Shown piece by piece: positions 16,842 to 25,159 of a stretch of DNA of 64,000 nt; positions within the stretch are counted from its first letter, which is position 1; each line of letters opens with the position of its first letter. A program made the translations under genes and the position numbers. The stretch covers positions 18,457 through 82,456 of the forward strand of contig NZ_ADGX01000020.1 of the NCBI RefSeq assembly GCF_000177675.1, written 5' to 3'. Below the pieces are notes generated by a model, which ran no database searches, had not been told where the DNA came from, and saw only the letters and a program-made list of their open reading frames with translations. The DNA is from Parafrankia sp. EUN1f. Lineage in GTDB: Bacteria > Actinomycetota > Actinomycetes > Frankiales > Frankiaceae.

Positions 16842-16994
16842 CCTGCGGGTTTGTGGGCGAACGTCCCACCCTGCCCGTGGGGCGTCCGCTGCGCGGCCAA
16901 GGCCGTGCGTCTGCGTTAGGTGCCGTGTTTACTCGCTGTGGTCGCTGTCCGGCGCTCGCTCGCGCGTGTGAGTAGATGTGTGACACTGTAAGTT

Positions 16995-17297
16995 GTGGTG
17001 GATGGCCTTTGGTGGGACCAGGAGGACGCTGAGTACATCCGACATCGTTCTGATCGTTACCCGGGCGCGACCGACATCGAGCCAGAGTGGACCTTGGAGG
17101 CGGTGAAGGACCCGCGGAGGATCGTTCGTGACCCGGACCCGAGGAGCAGGGTGGGCGCGGCTCGCCTGATCGGATACTCGCGTAGTGCCGGGTTCGTGCT
17201 GACCGTGATCGTCGATCCGACCGACGAGGCTGGGATCACCGCGTGGAAGACCCGCGGAAGCGATCTTCGGGACTATCTGGAGGGGGAGCGGCGGTGA
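16995..17297 (+). CDS. putative toxin, BrnT-like
   Basis: A 100-residue protein beginning GLWWDQEDAEYIRHRSDRYPG, which resembles the WD...H start of BrnT-type ribonuclease toxins, with a later RVGAARLIGYSRSAGFVLTVIV strand pair and the end ITAWKTRGSDLRDYLEGE. It overlaps the next gene by 4 nt (GTGA); toxin first, RHH antitoxin second is the BrnT-BrnA order. No ribosome site precedes the GTG at 16995, so the mRNA may be leaderless. BrnT assignment is by resemblance and context only. Confidence 0.6.
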   Translation: MVDGLWWDQEDAEYIRHRSDRYPGATDIEPEWTLEAVKDPRRIVRDPDPRSRVGAARLIGYSRSAGFVLTVIVDPTDEAGITAWKTRGSDLRDYLEGERR

Positions 17298-17587
17298 CTG
17301 ATGCACCCAGGCGTGCCCGGCGTGACGCGATCCGAGCCGAGTACGCGGCCGAGGAGGCCGAGGCTGCCGAGGCGGAGGCTGTCGAAGCAGAGCAGGCTGT
17401 CGTGTCTGTGAGAGTTCCCGCCTCGTTGGCCGAGGCTCTCAAGGCCCGTGCGGCAGCCGAGCACCTGCCGACCTCGGCGTTGGTCCGGCGCATCCTTGCT
17501 CGGGCCGTCCAGAGCCCCGATGCGCCTGTCGTGAGTGTGGAGCAGGTCGAAGAGATCGTGCGCAGGGTCCTCCGTGAATCAGCGTGA
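17294..17587 (+). CDS. ribbon-helix-helix antitoxin-like protein
   Basis: A 97-residue protein starting at the GTG inside GTGA at 17294. A charged Ala/Glu-rich helix (about 12-35, many EAEAAEAE-type repeats) precedes the ribbon-helix-helix domain: VVSVRVPASLAEALKARAA then LPTSALVRRILARAV. RHH proteins dimerise, bind DNA through the ribbon and repress their own operon. With the preceding gene it makes a probable type II toxin-antitoxin pair. Confidence 0.75.
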   Translation: MTDAPRRARRDAIRAEYAAEEAEAAEAEAVEAEQAVVSVRVPASLAEALKARAAAEHLPTSALVRRILARAVQSPDAPVVSVEQVEEIVRRVLRESA

Positions 17588-17602
17588 TTTGCGGTCCGCA
17601 AA
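17588..17602. promoter_or_regulatory. perfect palindrome after the antitoxin gene
   Basis: TTTGCGG-T-CCGCAAA begins directly after the stop codon of the RHH gene. There is no T-tract, so it may be a protein-binding site or a weak transcription end rather than an intrinsic terminator. Confidence 0.4.
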
Positions 17603-18333
17603 CAGTCCGCAGAACGCCGGAAAATTGCCCACACCAGTGGCAACTGCTGAAAGCGGCAACCGCGGGTCAGGCAGCCTGCAGACCGGATAGGTGCAGGTCG
17701 AAGGGCTACGCCGTGGCACGAAGCAGATGAAGGCCGCGGCCAAGGCGCAGGCCAGCTGACCTGCGGTTTTCACGCTATAGTCGTGCCGCCCGGTCATCTC
17801 GGCTGCGTTTCGTTCACATGCGCCGGTCGGACCTCCGCCATGTCCACCGGCGAACCCGTGGCACGAGGTTGGCGGAGCCCTGGTGACGCGTGGTGGAGCA
17901 GGGTCGGGTGCCACGCCTCCCCGACGGCGGTCGCGGCGGCGTCGAGTCCGGCACTGGCATCGGACCGGGCTCGTGGGCCGGCGTGCCGGCCACGGCGGCA
18001 GCCGGCCGGGTGCCGGGCGCCGGGCGCGGATCTCGATGCGGCCGAACACCGCCACCAGCCCGGTCATGATCACCGTGAGCATGAGGGACCAGGGAAGCCG
18101 CCAGAGCCACCAGTTTCCACGGGGTGGTTCACCGGCGGCTGTGTGCCGGCTTCACCACCACCACGCCGTCATCGTGACACCGCCCTACGACAGGACCTCG
18201 ACCCGACGGGTCACAGCAGCAGGGCCGGGGAGCCTTTGCCGCTCCCCGCCCTGCCTGACCCCGCTCCTGCCCTACCGATCGGCGCGGTTACGCGGCGTTG
18301 CCACTGAGTGCAAGGCCGTGTCTCCGGACGGGT
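17603..18333. other. non-coding stretch with gene and repeat debris
   Basis: 17625-17680 (CCAGTGGCAACTGCTGAAAG...) resembles 25878-25930, and 17690-17740 resembles 26243-26290, the two flanks of the repeat element at 26 kb, here lying next to each other. 17721-17759 (AAGCAGATGAAGGCCGCGGC...TGA) copies the last ~13 codons of the HhH-GPD gene. On the minus strand near 18045-18110 WLWRLPWSLMLTVIMTGLVA looks like the start of a membrane protein, but no complete gene follows. Otherwise I see nothing. Confidence 0.55.
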
Positions 18334-19362
18334 TTACAGGTACGGGACCCGCTCCCAGCTCAGGACATCAGCCGCGCCCGGGCGGTTGATGGTGACCTTG
18401 AGCCAGTCGACGTTGTTGCTCGATCCGTCGACGGTGATGCGATGCAGATTGTCGGCCGATCCGGTGATGCCGTAGGTGGTGAGCCAGTGCGACCCAGCGG
18501 CCAGCGGGTGGTCGCTGTCGTAGATATGGCTGTCGCCGTTGAAGAGGTAGGTCTGCCCCTTGAACGAGCTGGACTCGTCGACGATGGCCTGGATGAGCGG
18601 CTTGAAGGCCGAGATGTCAGACCACGCGGGGGTGTAGGTCGGGTCGAACATGTCCGCCTGCGTGAACAGTGCGACCGCCCGGTCGTGACGCTTACGGGCG
18701 TCGGCGAACGTGTCGCGGACGACCGCGATCGTGTTGGCCATCCGAGCGTTCTCCTCGGCCACCTGCGCAGGAGTGGCCGTGCTCTGCCCGATGCCGGTCC
18801 AGGGCTGCAGGTCGTCGTTGCTGCCGGTCACGTGCAACGTCGCGAAGTCGACGCCGTCGCGGCGAAGCTGCACGTTCTCCGGGTATCCGGCGGCGGCCTG
18901 GCTCTCGACGGAGATCGGGTTCTGCCCCAGCGTGGTACCAGGGTTGGCGAAGAACACCGACCTGTCGAAGGCAAGCCGCTCGAGCGGGTTGTACGCACCG
19001 TTGTTCGCACGGTGGCAGTCGGTCCACTCGTTGTCGCCAGGCGTGTAGATCAGCGGCCCAACAAAGCGGTCGAAATCGCTCTTGATCAGGTTGTAGTAGG
19101 CGTCGTCGCAGCGGCTGGAGCCGTTCTTGATGTCGCCGACGTGGAACGTCATTTCTGGCTGGGCCGCGTTGATCTGGTCGATCCAGCCGGGAAATGCCGC
19201 GATCTGGGCGGTGCCGTAGGGCACGTCCCCGATGACGGCGAACGAGAAGTGTCCGGGCTTTTCCTGGCCGGGAGGAGTGGACCCGGCGAAGGCGGACGTC
19301 GCCGACAGGGCGACACCGCTAACAGCGAGTGCCACCACCTTCATAAGACGTGTCACACGCAT
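18334..19362 (-). CDS. secreted metallophosphoesterase
   Basis: A 342-residue calcineurin-like phosphoesterase with a Sec signal (MKVVALAVSGVALSATSAFAGS). Metal-binding motifs appear in order: FAVIGDVPYG (D-x-x), FHVGDIKNGSS (GDxxxxG, altered), YTPGDNEWTDC (GDNE) and LFNGDSHIYDSDHPL (GDSH, standing for GHxH). It should hydrolyse phosphate esters outside the membrane; the substrate is unknown. Four cysteines could form disulfides. It looks intact and stands alone between debris-rich stretches. Confidence 0.9.
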   Translation of the reverse strand: MRVTRLMKVVALAVSGVALSATSAFAGSTPPGQEKPGHFSFAVIGDVPYGTAQIAAFPGWIDQINAAQPEMTFHVGDIKNGSSRCDDAYYNLIKSDFDRFVGPLIYTPGDNEWTDCHRANNGAYNPLERLAFDRSVFFANPGTTLGQNPISVESQAAAGYPENVQLRRDGVDFATLHVTGSNDDLQPWTGIGQSTATPAQVAEENARMANTIAVVRDTFADARKRHDRAVALFTQADMFDPTYTPAWSDISAFKPLIQAIVDESSSFKGQTYLFNGDSHIYDSDHPLAAGSHWLTTYGITGSADNLHRITVDGSSNNVDWLKVTINRPGAADVLSWERVPYL

Positions 19363-19955
19363 TGAACCCCCAGAATGGCATCTTGATTGTCAGGCGGTGG
19401 ATAACGGTGCCAGCAAACGGCGCCACACGGGTGAACAAAGGGAAACGTGCGGATGAAAATCTACCTACCGGGCACGCGCCCGGTCGAGCCTGTACACATC
19501 AAACTCACATCTTCTGCGCCCCAGGCGAATTCCGGTCGCGGCGGCGCACACGCCAGATCAGATTTACGACCACACGTTGCGGTCAAAGGTCCGGGCGTGG
19601 CCTCACATTGTTCCTGGGGGTCGCCGCCTCCGGCAGAGCCGCCGGGCACGCTCACCGGACGCCGCCGCCACGCCGGGACGTGAAGGCGTCTCGAGCGAGG
19701 AACTCGTCGGCATCCTGCGGTTGGAGGTGATCCGTGCGGAGCAGACCCGTGCCGACGCCGAGCGGCGCCTGCGCAGTCTCGAACACTGCCTCGCCGAGAT
19801 CCGCACTGTGTACGCGCATGCGGTGCGGGTCTGCTTGCCAACGAGTATCAGCCCCGCGGGCGCCTCATGGTGGCACGAAGCAGGTGAAGGCCGTCGCCAA
19901 GGCGCAGGCGGGCTGACCTGCCGTTTCGTCAGGAAGATCGCAGAAGGCGCGCGTC
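19363..19955. other. intergenic stretch with remnants
   Basis: No complete gene. On the plus strand, about 19690-19820 reads as a coiled-coil-like piece (SSEELVGILRLEVIRAE, TRADAERRLRSLEHCLAEIR) with no start or recognisable family. 19878-19916 repeats the end of the HhH-GPD gene (AAGCAGGTGAAGGCC...TGA) and the first bases after its stop. These fragments look like leftovers of rearrangement. Confidence 0.5.
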
Positions 19956-20339
19956 CTAGACGGTGACGATTTCGATGAGGTCTTCGAGGCCGGTGAGGTC
20001 GGCGGCGTTGCGGGTGTAGACGCTGGCTTCGTGAGCGTGCGCGGTGGCCGCGATCAGGAGGTCCATCGTTCGGGCACGTGGCTGGCGCCCGATCTCGACG
20101 ACGCGGGCGGCGAGTCGCCCGTAGCTGTCGGCGACGGCGTCGTCGAGGGGCAGGGGGTCGAATCGTCGTTGCAGTGCGCTGAGACGGGCGAGGCGGTTCG
20201 CGCGGGTCTCGGAGGTCTTGGCGACCAGGACGCCGAAGTGGAGCTCGGCGATGCTGATGACGCTGATCGCGAGTTCGCCGGGGATCGGCGCGACGTCGGT
20301 GGCGACCAGAACGCTGGTGTCGAGGATGCCGCGACTCAC
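19956..20339 (-). CDS. vapC: PIN-domain toxin (VapC family)
   Basis: A 127-residue PIN ribonuclease. The first Asp is in GILDTSVLVA, the second acidic residue in ISIAELHFG, and the third acidic cluster in ARTMDLLIAATAHAHEASVYTRN; all three are kept. VapC toxins cut tRNA or rRNA and are held inactive by the cognate antitoxin. Its ATG at 20339 overlaps the end of the antitoxin gene by 4 nt. Length is normal. Confidence 0.92.
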   Translation of the reverse strand: MSRGILDTSVLVATDVAPIPGELAISVISIAELHFGVLVAKTSETRANRLARLSALQRRFDPLPLDDAVADSYGRLAARVVEIGRQPRARTMDLLIAATAHAHEASVYTRNAADLTGLEDLIEIVTV

Positions 20340-20584
20340 CGGGTTTCCCAGGGATCTTCAACGGTGCCGTCGATCAGATCGCGATCGCTGGGCCAGTCCG
20401 TGTCGGCCGGGAGGGAGAAGATGTCGGCGAGGTCGTCCCAGCGCCGCCATCTGTGCGGAGCCACCGGACCGAGCACAGCTGCCGGTCGGCCGGTAACGGT
20501 GATGGTCAGCTGCTCGCCGGCCTGGGCGCGCCGCACCAGCTCACTGGCGTTCTGCCGCATCTCGCGTAGTCCTATCTCGGCCAC
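20336..20584 (-). CDS. Phd/VapB-type antitoxin
   Basis: An 82-residue antitoxin of the Phd/YefM fold: GLREMRQNASELVRRAQAGE and LTITVTGRPAAVLGPV form the N-terminal DNA-binding dimer. The acidic C-terminus (DWPSDRDLIDGTVEDPWE) should wrap the VapC toxin. It is the first gene of the pair and overlaps vapC by 4 nt, so the two are translationally coupled and probably autoregulated. Confidence 0.9.
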   Translation of the reverse strand: MAEIGLREMRQNASELVRRAQAGEQLTITVTGRPAAVLGPVAPHRWRRWDDLADIFSLPADTDWPSDRDLIDGTVEDPWETR

Positions 20585-20714
20585 CGATTCAGGGTAGCAC
20601 TTGTGTTACAAGGTGACCTCGCTCCGCCGTTCCGAGCCTTCCGAGACTTTCGAGCACGGTCTGTGGCGAGACCTGGCCGCGATCCGATCAGCGCGGTATG
20701 CCCGGCAGGGGTCT

Positions 20715-20748
20715 GATCAGTGGTATCGGACACGGTGCGACACTGATC
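20715..20748. promoter_or_regulatory. inverted repeat upstream of the EAD1-NTPase gene
   Basis: GATCAGTG at 20715-20722 and CACTGATC at 20741-20748 are perfect inverted arms with an 18-nt spacer, 38 nt before the start codon. The position fits a regulator site or an mRNA leader hairpin. Confidence 0.5.
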
Positions 20749-20786
20749 GGTACGTCCGGTGACGGTGCCGGATCAGGGGAGGTCTC

Positions 20787-22733
20787 ATGCCGGACCGTCT
20801 GTCGGACGCGGAGATCAAGGCGCTCGCTGAGGCGTGCCCGGGCCGAGTCGAGGCTCGCCAGCTCCTCGAGGCGGCCGGTGTGAGCCGGGGCCGCCAGCCG
20901 ATCTGGAACGTCGAGTCGGCGGAACAGTTCTGGCGCGAGGTCTCGCACGTGCTGGCGGCGGGAATTCGCCTGGACGAGCGTGCCCGCTTCGTCGGCGATG
21001 GCCGGGCCAGCCTGTTGGCGGTGGCCGCCGAGTGGTTTGCCGGCAACGAGGTTTTCGCGCGCGCGGCCGCCGCGGGCCCGGGCGGGCCGCCACCTGGGGA
21101 GGGCGGGCCGGGGGCGGTCTTCGACGCGCCGCCGCCGGAACGGGCGGCGGACTGTGCGCCGAGCGTTCTGCTACGCGCCGAATACCTGGTGGTGCCCTTT
21201 GTGGAGCTCAACGGGGACCGCGCCGCTCTGCGGTCCTGGGCGACGCAGCGGCAGCGGGAATCGGCTCGCCTGCTGACCGGTCCAGCCGGTTCGGGCAAGA
21301 CTCGGCTCGCCATGCAGATCGGCGAGGATCTGACCGCCAAAGGGTGGCTGACCGTCCTGGCCCGATCGGGGTCACCACTGAGCGCGGCCCGGTTGGGATA
21401 CCTGCGCACCGCTGGCGCACCCACCCTGGTGATCATCGAGGATGCGGAGCTCAGGCCGGATGAGACAGTGGCGATCGCACGCGCGCTGGTGGGCCGGTCG
21501 ACCGCGAGCCGGCTGCTTCTGCTGACCCAGGCCACCGAAGCCCTGCTCCGGGGCCTGCGCGAGCTGGCCCTGCCGGACACTCAGGTCGCTGGCATGTTCG
21601 AGCGAGCGGAACCACAGACGGTTACGCCGCTGGCCCCCGGCCCGCACGCCAGGCAGGTTCACTTCGCTGCCGCCCGCTCCGCGTTCGCCGCCGAGCTGGG
21701 CACCGCGACGGGCGCCGCACCCGACGCCGGCCCGTGGGCCGACATCGAGGACGTGGACACGGTGCTGGACGTGCACACGGCGGCATTGCTGGCGGCTCTG
21801 TCGGATGCCCCCGTCGCGCGGCCGGCCGAGAGCCCGCTGACGACACTCTGCCGGCACGAACGGACACGGTGGCCCAACCCCGCCGGCACGGGCGCGGGTG
21901 CCGCGACCGGCCCTGGCACCGGGCTCGCGGCCCAGGTCATCACCGCGGCCACCCTGCTGCGTCCCGGTTCGGCCGACGACGCGGAAGCACTGGCCGCGAT
22001 GCTGCCGGAACTGCTTCAGGCCAGCCCCGGCGAGCTGCGGAGCCTGCTGGACGAGCTTCGTCGCCAGTACGCCGGCCGGTGGGCGGTCGAGGCGCTGTGC
22101 CCCAGTGCCTACGGAGAGCACATCGCGGCGGTGGCGCTGGCCCAGTCGCCGTCGCTCGCCGAGACCATCGCGAAGGCGGCCACGCCGGATCAGGCCGTGA
22201 CCGCGCTGACAGTGCTCGGCCGGGCACTGCCCGCGCACCCGGAACTGGCTGAGGCGATTGGAGACATCATCCGGGCTGACCCGGAACGGCGTCTGCTCGC
22301 GGCGATCGATCTGCTGCCCCGCCTGCCTGACCCCGACATGTTCGTCCGCGTGATCAGCAAGCGGGTCGACGACATTCCGCCAGGCTCACCGGCCCTGTTC
22401 GCCCTGCTCGACCGAGGTCGGATGGACCGAGGCGGCCCCGAGCTCGACAGTCTGCGCGCTGAGACCCTGCGGATGCTGACGTCGCTGCCGGACCACCTGC
22501 TCGGAGGCGCGCGCTCGGGCCTTGCCCAGGATCCGGCGCTGGCCGGTGTCGCCAGGATTGTGGACGCCTTCACCCAGACGATCAAGGATCTGGCCATCGG
22601 AGTCGTCGACCCGAAATCCGACCGCATGCCCAGGAACCCCGAAGATGGCACCCCGGTCCTACCGCCTGCGGCAGTGGACGTCCTGCGCGGGCTGATGCGG
22701 AGCGACTGGTGGCGGAACCAGGGAGAGAAGTAG
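20787..22733 (+). CDS. EAD1-containing STAND-like NTPase (conflict-system hub)
   Basis: A 648-residue protein. Residues about 4-90 match effector-associated domain 1 (EAD1): LSDAEIKALAEACPG, ARQLLEAAGVSRGRQPIWN, QFWREVSHVLAAGI and SLLAVAAEWFAGNEVF. A linker leads to a P-loop NTPase (Walker A LLTGPAGSGKTRLAMQI at about 165-181; Walker B-like TLVIIEDAE at about 213; RLLLLTQ as sensor 1). The rest is helical repeat-like (ALTVLGRALPAHPELAEAIG and others). EAD1 pairs NTPases with separately encoded effectors in multicellular bacteria. No effector domain is seen in this protein. GGGGAGG 5-6 nt before the ATG supports the start. Confidence 0.85.
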   Translation: MPDRLSDAEIKALAEACPGRVEARQLLEAAGVSRGRQPIWNVESAEQFWREVSHVLAAGIRLDERARFVGDGRASLLAVAAEWFAGNEVFARAAAAGPGGPPPGEGGPGAVFDAPPPERAADCAPSVLLRAEYLVVPFVELNGDRAALRSWATQRQRESARLLTGPAGSGKTRLAMQIGEDLTAKGWLTVLARSGSPLSAARLGYLRTAGAPTLVIIEDAELRPDETVAIARALVGRSTASRLLLLTQATEALLRGLRELALPDTQVAGMFERAEPQTVTPLAPGPHARQVHFAAARSAFAAELGTATGAAPDAGPWADIEDVDTVLDVHTAALLAALSDAPVARPAESPLTTLCRHERTRWPNPAGTGAGAATGPGTGLAAQVITAATLLRPGSADDAEALAAMLPELLQASPGELRSLLDELRRQYAGRWAVEALCPSAYGEHIAAVALAQSPSLAETIAKAATPDQAVTALTVLGRALPAHPELAEAIGDIIRADPERRLLAAIDLLPRLPDPDMFVRVISKRVDDIPPGSPALFALLDRGRMDRGGPELDSLRAETLRMLTSLPDHLLGGARSGLAQDPALAGVARIVDAFTQTIKDLAIGVVDPKSDRMPRNPEDGTPVLPPAAVDVLRGLMRSDWWRNQGEK

Positions 22734-22762
22734 CCGTCGGCTGAATCCGTCAGGCCACTGCG

Positions 22763-23317
22763 TCAGGCTGTGACGGTCACCGTTCCGGTCATCGACGGGT
22801 GGATCTGGCAGATCACCGTGAAGGTTCCCGCCTTGCTCAGGGTGACCGTTGCGCGCTGGCCCTTCTCGAGCTTGCCGGTGTCGAAACCGCCGGCTTCGGA
22901 TGTCCACGTGTGTGGTGCGCTGTCGTTGTTGACGACGGTTATCGTCTGCCCCACTTTGAATGTCGGGGTCTTCGGGCTGAACGCGAAGTTCTCGATGGTC
23001 ACGGTCGTGGCGCTCGGCGCGCTGCCCGCTGTCGCGCTGCCCGCTGTCGCGCTGCCCGCTGTCGCGCTCCCCGAATCCGCGGCCGGGGCCGTCGTGGTCG
23101 ACGGGTGCGATCCGTAGGACGACGAGTGGTCCGCGCCGGCCGCCGTCGCGGTCACCGGAGCTGACGGACTGGGCGTGACGGCGACATCCGTGTCCGTACC
23201 GTCGGACCCCCCACACGCGCCCAGCAGGAAGGCCAGTGCGGAGCCGGCGACGGCGACCCGGCAGGACGCGCCCACCATTCCCGCTCGGCGTCCTCCAGTC
23301 ACGAGTACCAGGTTCAC
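22763..23317 (-). CDS. cupredoxin (plastocyanin-like) lipoprotein
   Basis: A 184-residue membrane-anchored blue-copper protein. The signal ends in LAFLLGACGG, a clear lipobox. A flexible linker with a repeated GSATA unit (from a 15-bp tandem repeat at 23019-23063) leads to a cupredoxin domain: VTIENFAFSP, the first ligand His in APHTW, and the C-terminal loop ICQIHPSMTG, which supplies Cys, His and Met. All four type I copper ligands are present. It probably carries electrons or copper at the outer face of the membrane. The GTG at 23317 is preceded by GAGGAG. Confidence 0.9.
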   Translation of the reverse strand: MNLVLVTGGRRAGMVGASCRVAVAGSALAFLLGACGGSDGTDTDVAVTPSPSAPVTATAAGADHSSSYGSHPSTTTAPAADSGSATAGSATAGSATAGSAPSATTVTIENFAFSPKTPTFKVGQTITVVNNDSAPHTWTSEAGGFDTGKLEKGQRATVTLSKAGTFTVICQIHPSMTGTVTVTA

Positions 23318-23596
23318 GGGAGCTCCTCGCAGGTCGTGACCCACCATTTTCGGTGTCGTGGCCCGACACCGCCGGCGGATCGGCCGGGGACCATGCTGCT
23401 GCCCGGCGCACAACTCGCGTGCGCTCTGTCGTTCTCGCGACCGTCACTGATGTGGCGTCGGGGCGCGCGCAGTCATGTGGGGGGTGGGTCCGATGCGGCC
23501 AGTGCGGGAGACGGCTGATCGCCGTTCGAGTGCGCCGAGGCGGGCGAGTCGGTTTGCGCGGGCGTCGGGCCTCGGGCGTCCTCGTGACTCGGGTGT

Positions 23597-24190
23597 TCAT
23601 CGAGCGGTGACGGTGAAGGACGCGTATGTTCCGGCGGGCTCCATCTCGGGACCGCCCGGCTGCCAGGAGACGCTGAGCTCGCGGCCTTGGGTGATGGCCG
23701 CGGGCAGGGTGACCCGGAAACGGAAGTCCTGGCTGGCCTTCGCTGCCAGGACGGACACGGGCCGGGTGTTGAGGCGGTAGGTGGACCTGGTGTTCACCGC
23801 CTCCCGCGCGGCGTCGCCCAGGGAGACCATCAGGCCGTAGGGACCGGTCCGCCGGATGGCGCGAGACTCCTGGTCGTCGGCGTTCGGGTCGACGTGTGGG
23901 GTCCGGTCCTGCCAGGCGGGCAGGACGGCGGCAAGGTCGGAGGCCTGGCAGTGACGGTCCGTCGTGATGGTCCGGCGGGGGCGTGCCGCCCGGGTGAACT
24001 TGGAGTCGGCCGCCGGCTCGTCCACCCATGGAACCGTGCCGTCGGCCGCGAGGGTGGCCGGCGCGGACACCCTCGGCGGCAGCGCAGTGGCCTTCGTGTC
24101 CGGGGCGCGGCCACATCCGGCGACCAGCCCGCACGCCGTCATGACCGCCGCCATGGTGACCGGTGCGATATGTGCCCTGATGTGCCTCAT
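23597..24190 (-). CDS. lipoprotein, unknown function
   Basis: A 197-residue protein with a lipoprotein signal (MRHIRAHIAPVTMAAV, then TACGLVAGCGR with lipobox VAGC). The mature part contains FTRAARPRRTITTDRHCQASDL, which looks like the start of the DUF4232-type domain common in actinobacterial lipoproteins, and ends in strands QGRELSVSWQPGG and GTYASFTVTAR. The ATG at 24190 gives a normal signal; an in-frame ATG at 24226, inside an 18-bp palindrome, is the alternative. The binding partner is unknown. Confidence 0.75.
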   Translation of the reverse strand: MRHIRAHIAPVTMAAVMTACGLVAGCGRAPDTKATALPPRVSAPATLAADGTVPWVDEPAADSKFTRAARPRRTITTDRHCQASDLAAVLPAWQDRTPHVDPNADDQESRAIRRTGPYGLMVSLGDAAREAVNTRSTYRLNTRPVSVLAAKASQDFRFRVTLPAAITQGRELSVSWQPGGPEMEPAGTYASFTVTAR

Positions 24191-24224
24191 ACGGTCGACT
24201 ACATCCCCCACCTCCACATCGGTC

Positions 24225-24242
24225 ATGAGTACACGTACTCAT
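24225..24242. promoter_or_regulatory. 18-bp perfect palindrome upstream of lipoprotein gene
   Basis: ATGAGTAC-AC-GTACTCAT is a perfect 8+2+8 palindrome placed about 35 nt before the likely lipoprotein start and overlapping an alternative ATG. Its symmetry suggests a dimeric repressor site. No regulator gene is adjacent. Confidence 0.55.
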
Positions 24243-24288
24243 GAGCGCGCTTTGGCCGAGGCGGGGGCGGCCTGAAACGGTGGCGGGT

Positions 24289-25155
24289 TCAGGTACTGGC
24301 TACCAGGACGTCCTCGCCGCTTGATGGGCGGAGGCCGTCGGGCCGGCCGGTGAAGTAGCGTTCGGCGAGCGTCGCGCCCGGTATGTGGTTGACATCCTTG
24401 AAGCCCGCCTCGCGGGCCGTCGCGAGCATTTCGTCGGGTGTGTAGAAGCTGATGAACGGGGTGTTCGAGGCCTGCGCGCCTTTCCTGGACGCGTCGAGCC
24501 CGGCGCGGTCGGCGTCATCGGTGAGCAGTTCGGGCGGCAGTAGGAACGTCATCGCGACCGTCGAGCCGGGGGCGAGCCCGGCGATCTGGCGCAGGGTGGC
24601 GGCGGTGGCCTCCTTGGACAGATACATGGTCACGCCGGTCGAGGCGAAGACTGCCGGCCGCGTGGCGTCGAAGCCGGCGGCGGTCAGGTGCGCGGGCCAG
24701 TCCCCGTCCGCCTCGAGGTCGACGGGGACCAGGCGCAGCCCGTCCGGGATGCCGTAGCCCAGCTCGATCAGGCGTTGGCGCTTCCACGCCTGGGGGCCCG
24801 GCTGATCGACCTCGAACACTGTCAGGCGGGCGGTGATCTCCGGCTCGCGCTGGACGAACGTGTCCAGACCGGCGCCGAGGATGACGTACTGGTCGACGCC
24901 CTGGGCTGCCTTCTCGGTGACGAGGTCCTGGATGAGACGCGCGCGGGCCACGATCGACGCCCGGAATCCGCTGGTGGCCTGCGGGCTCATGTCCGGCCGG
25001 GCGCGCCAGTCGCCGTCGGGGGCGGCCAGGCGCAGGCCGATCTCGTCGGCGAGGACGTGCGGCGGCGGGTCGACCTGGACGTGCATCGCCCGCCAGAGGG
25101 CGACGCGAACGGCGGTGCTCTCCGGCGCGGTGCTCCGCGGGTCAGTGCCTGTCAT
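24289..25155 (-). CDS. SAM-dependent methyltransferase, LCMT/PPM-type
   Basis: A 288-residue member of the leucine-carboxyl-methyltransferase-like family abundant in actinobacteria. Landmarks are ESTAVRVALWRAMH at the N-terminus, RARLIQDLV, the SAM loop QYVILGAGLDTFVQR, FEVDQPGPQAWKRQRL (acidic SAM ligand), LVPVDLEAD, and FASTGVTMYLSKEA. The substrate is unknown. The start ATG at 25155 follows the VOC gene stop by 4 nt, and it is the last gene of the RHH-VOC-methyltransferase operon. Confidence 0.9.
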   Translation of the reverse strand: MTGTDPRSTAPESTAVRVALWRAMHVQVDPPPHVLADEIGLRLAAPDGDWRARPDMSPQATSGFRASIVARARLIQDLVTEKAAQGVDQYVILGAGLDTFVQREPEITARLTVFEVDQPGPQAWKRQRLIELGYGIPDGLRLVPVDLEADGDWPAHLTAAGFDATRPAVFASTGVTMYLSKEATAATLRQIAGLAPGSTVAMTFLLPPELLTDDADRAGLDASRKGAQASNTPFISFYTPDEMLATAREAGFKDVNHIPGATLAERYFTGRPDGLRPSSGEDVLVAST

Positions 25156-25159
25156 GAGT

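Noticed and set aside
17814..18110. Minus-strand ORF of 98 residues in the debris region
   Set aside because: Composition is that of a shadow frame, and the only convincing hydrophobic stretch is in another frame.
22659..24242. 527-residue minus-strand frame
   Set aside because: It overlaps the cupredoxin and lipoprotein genes in another frame and is Arg/Gly-rich without domains.
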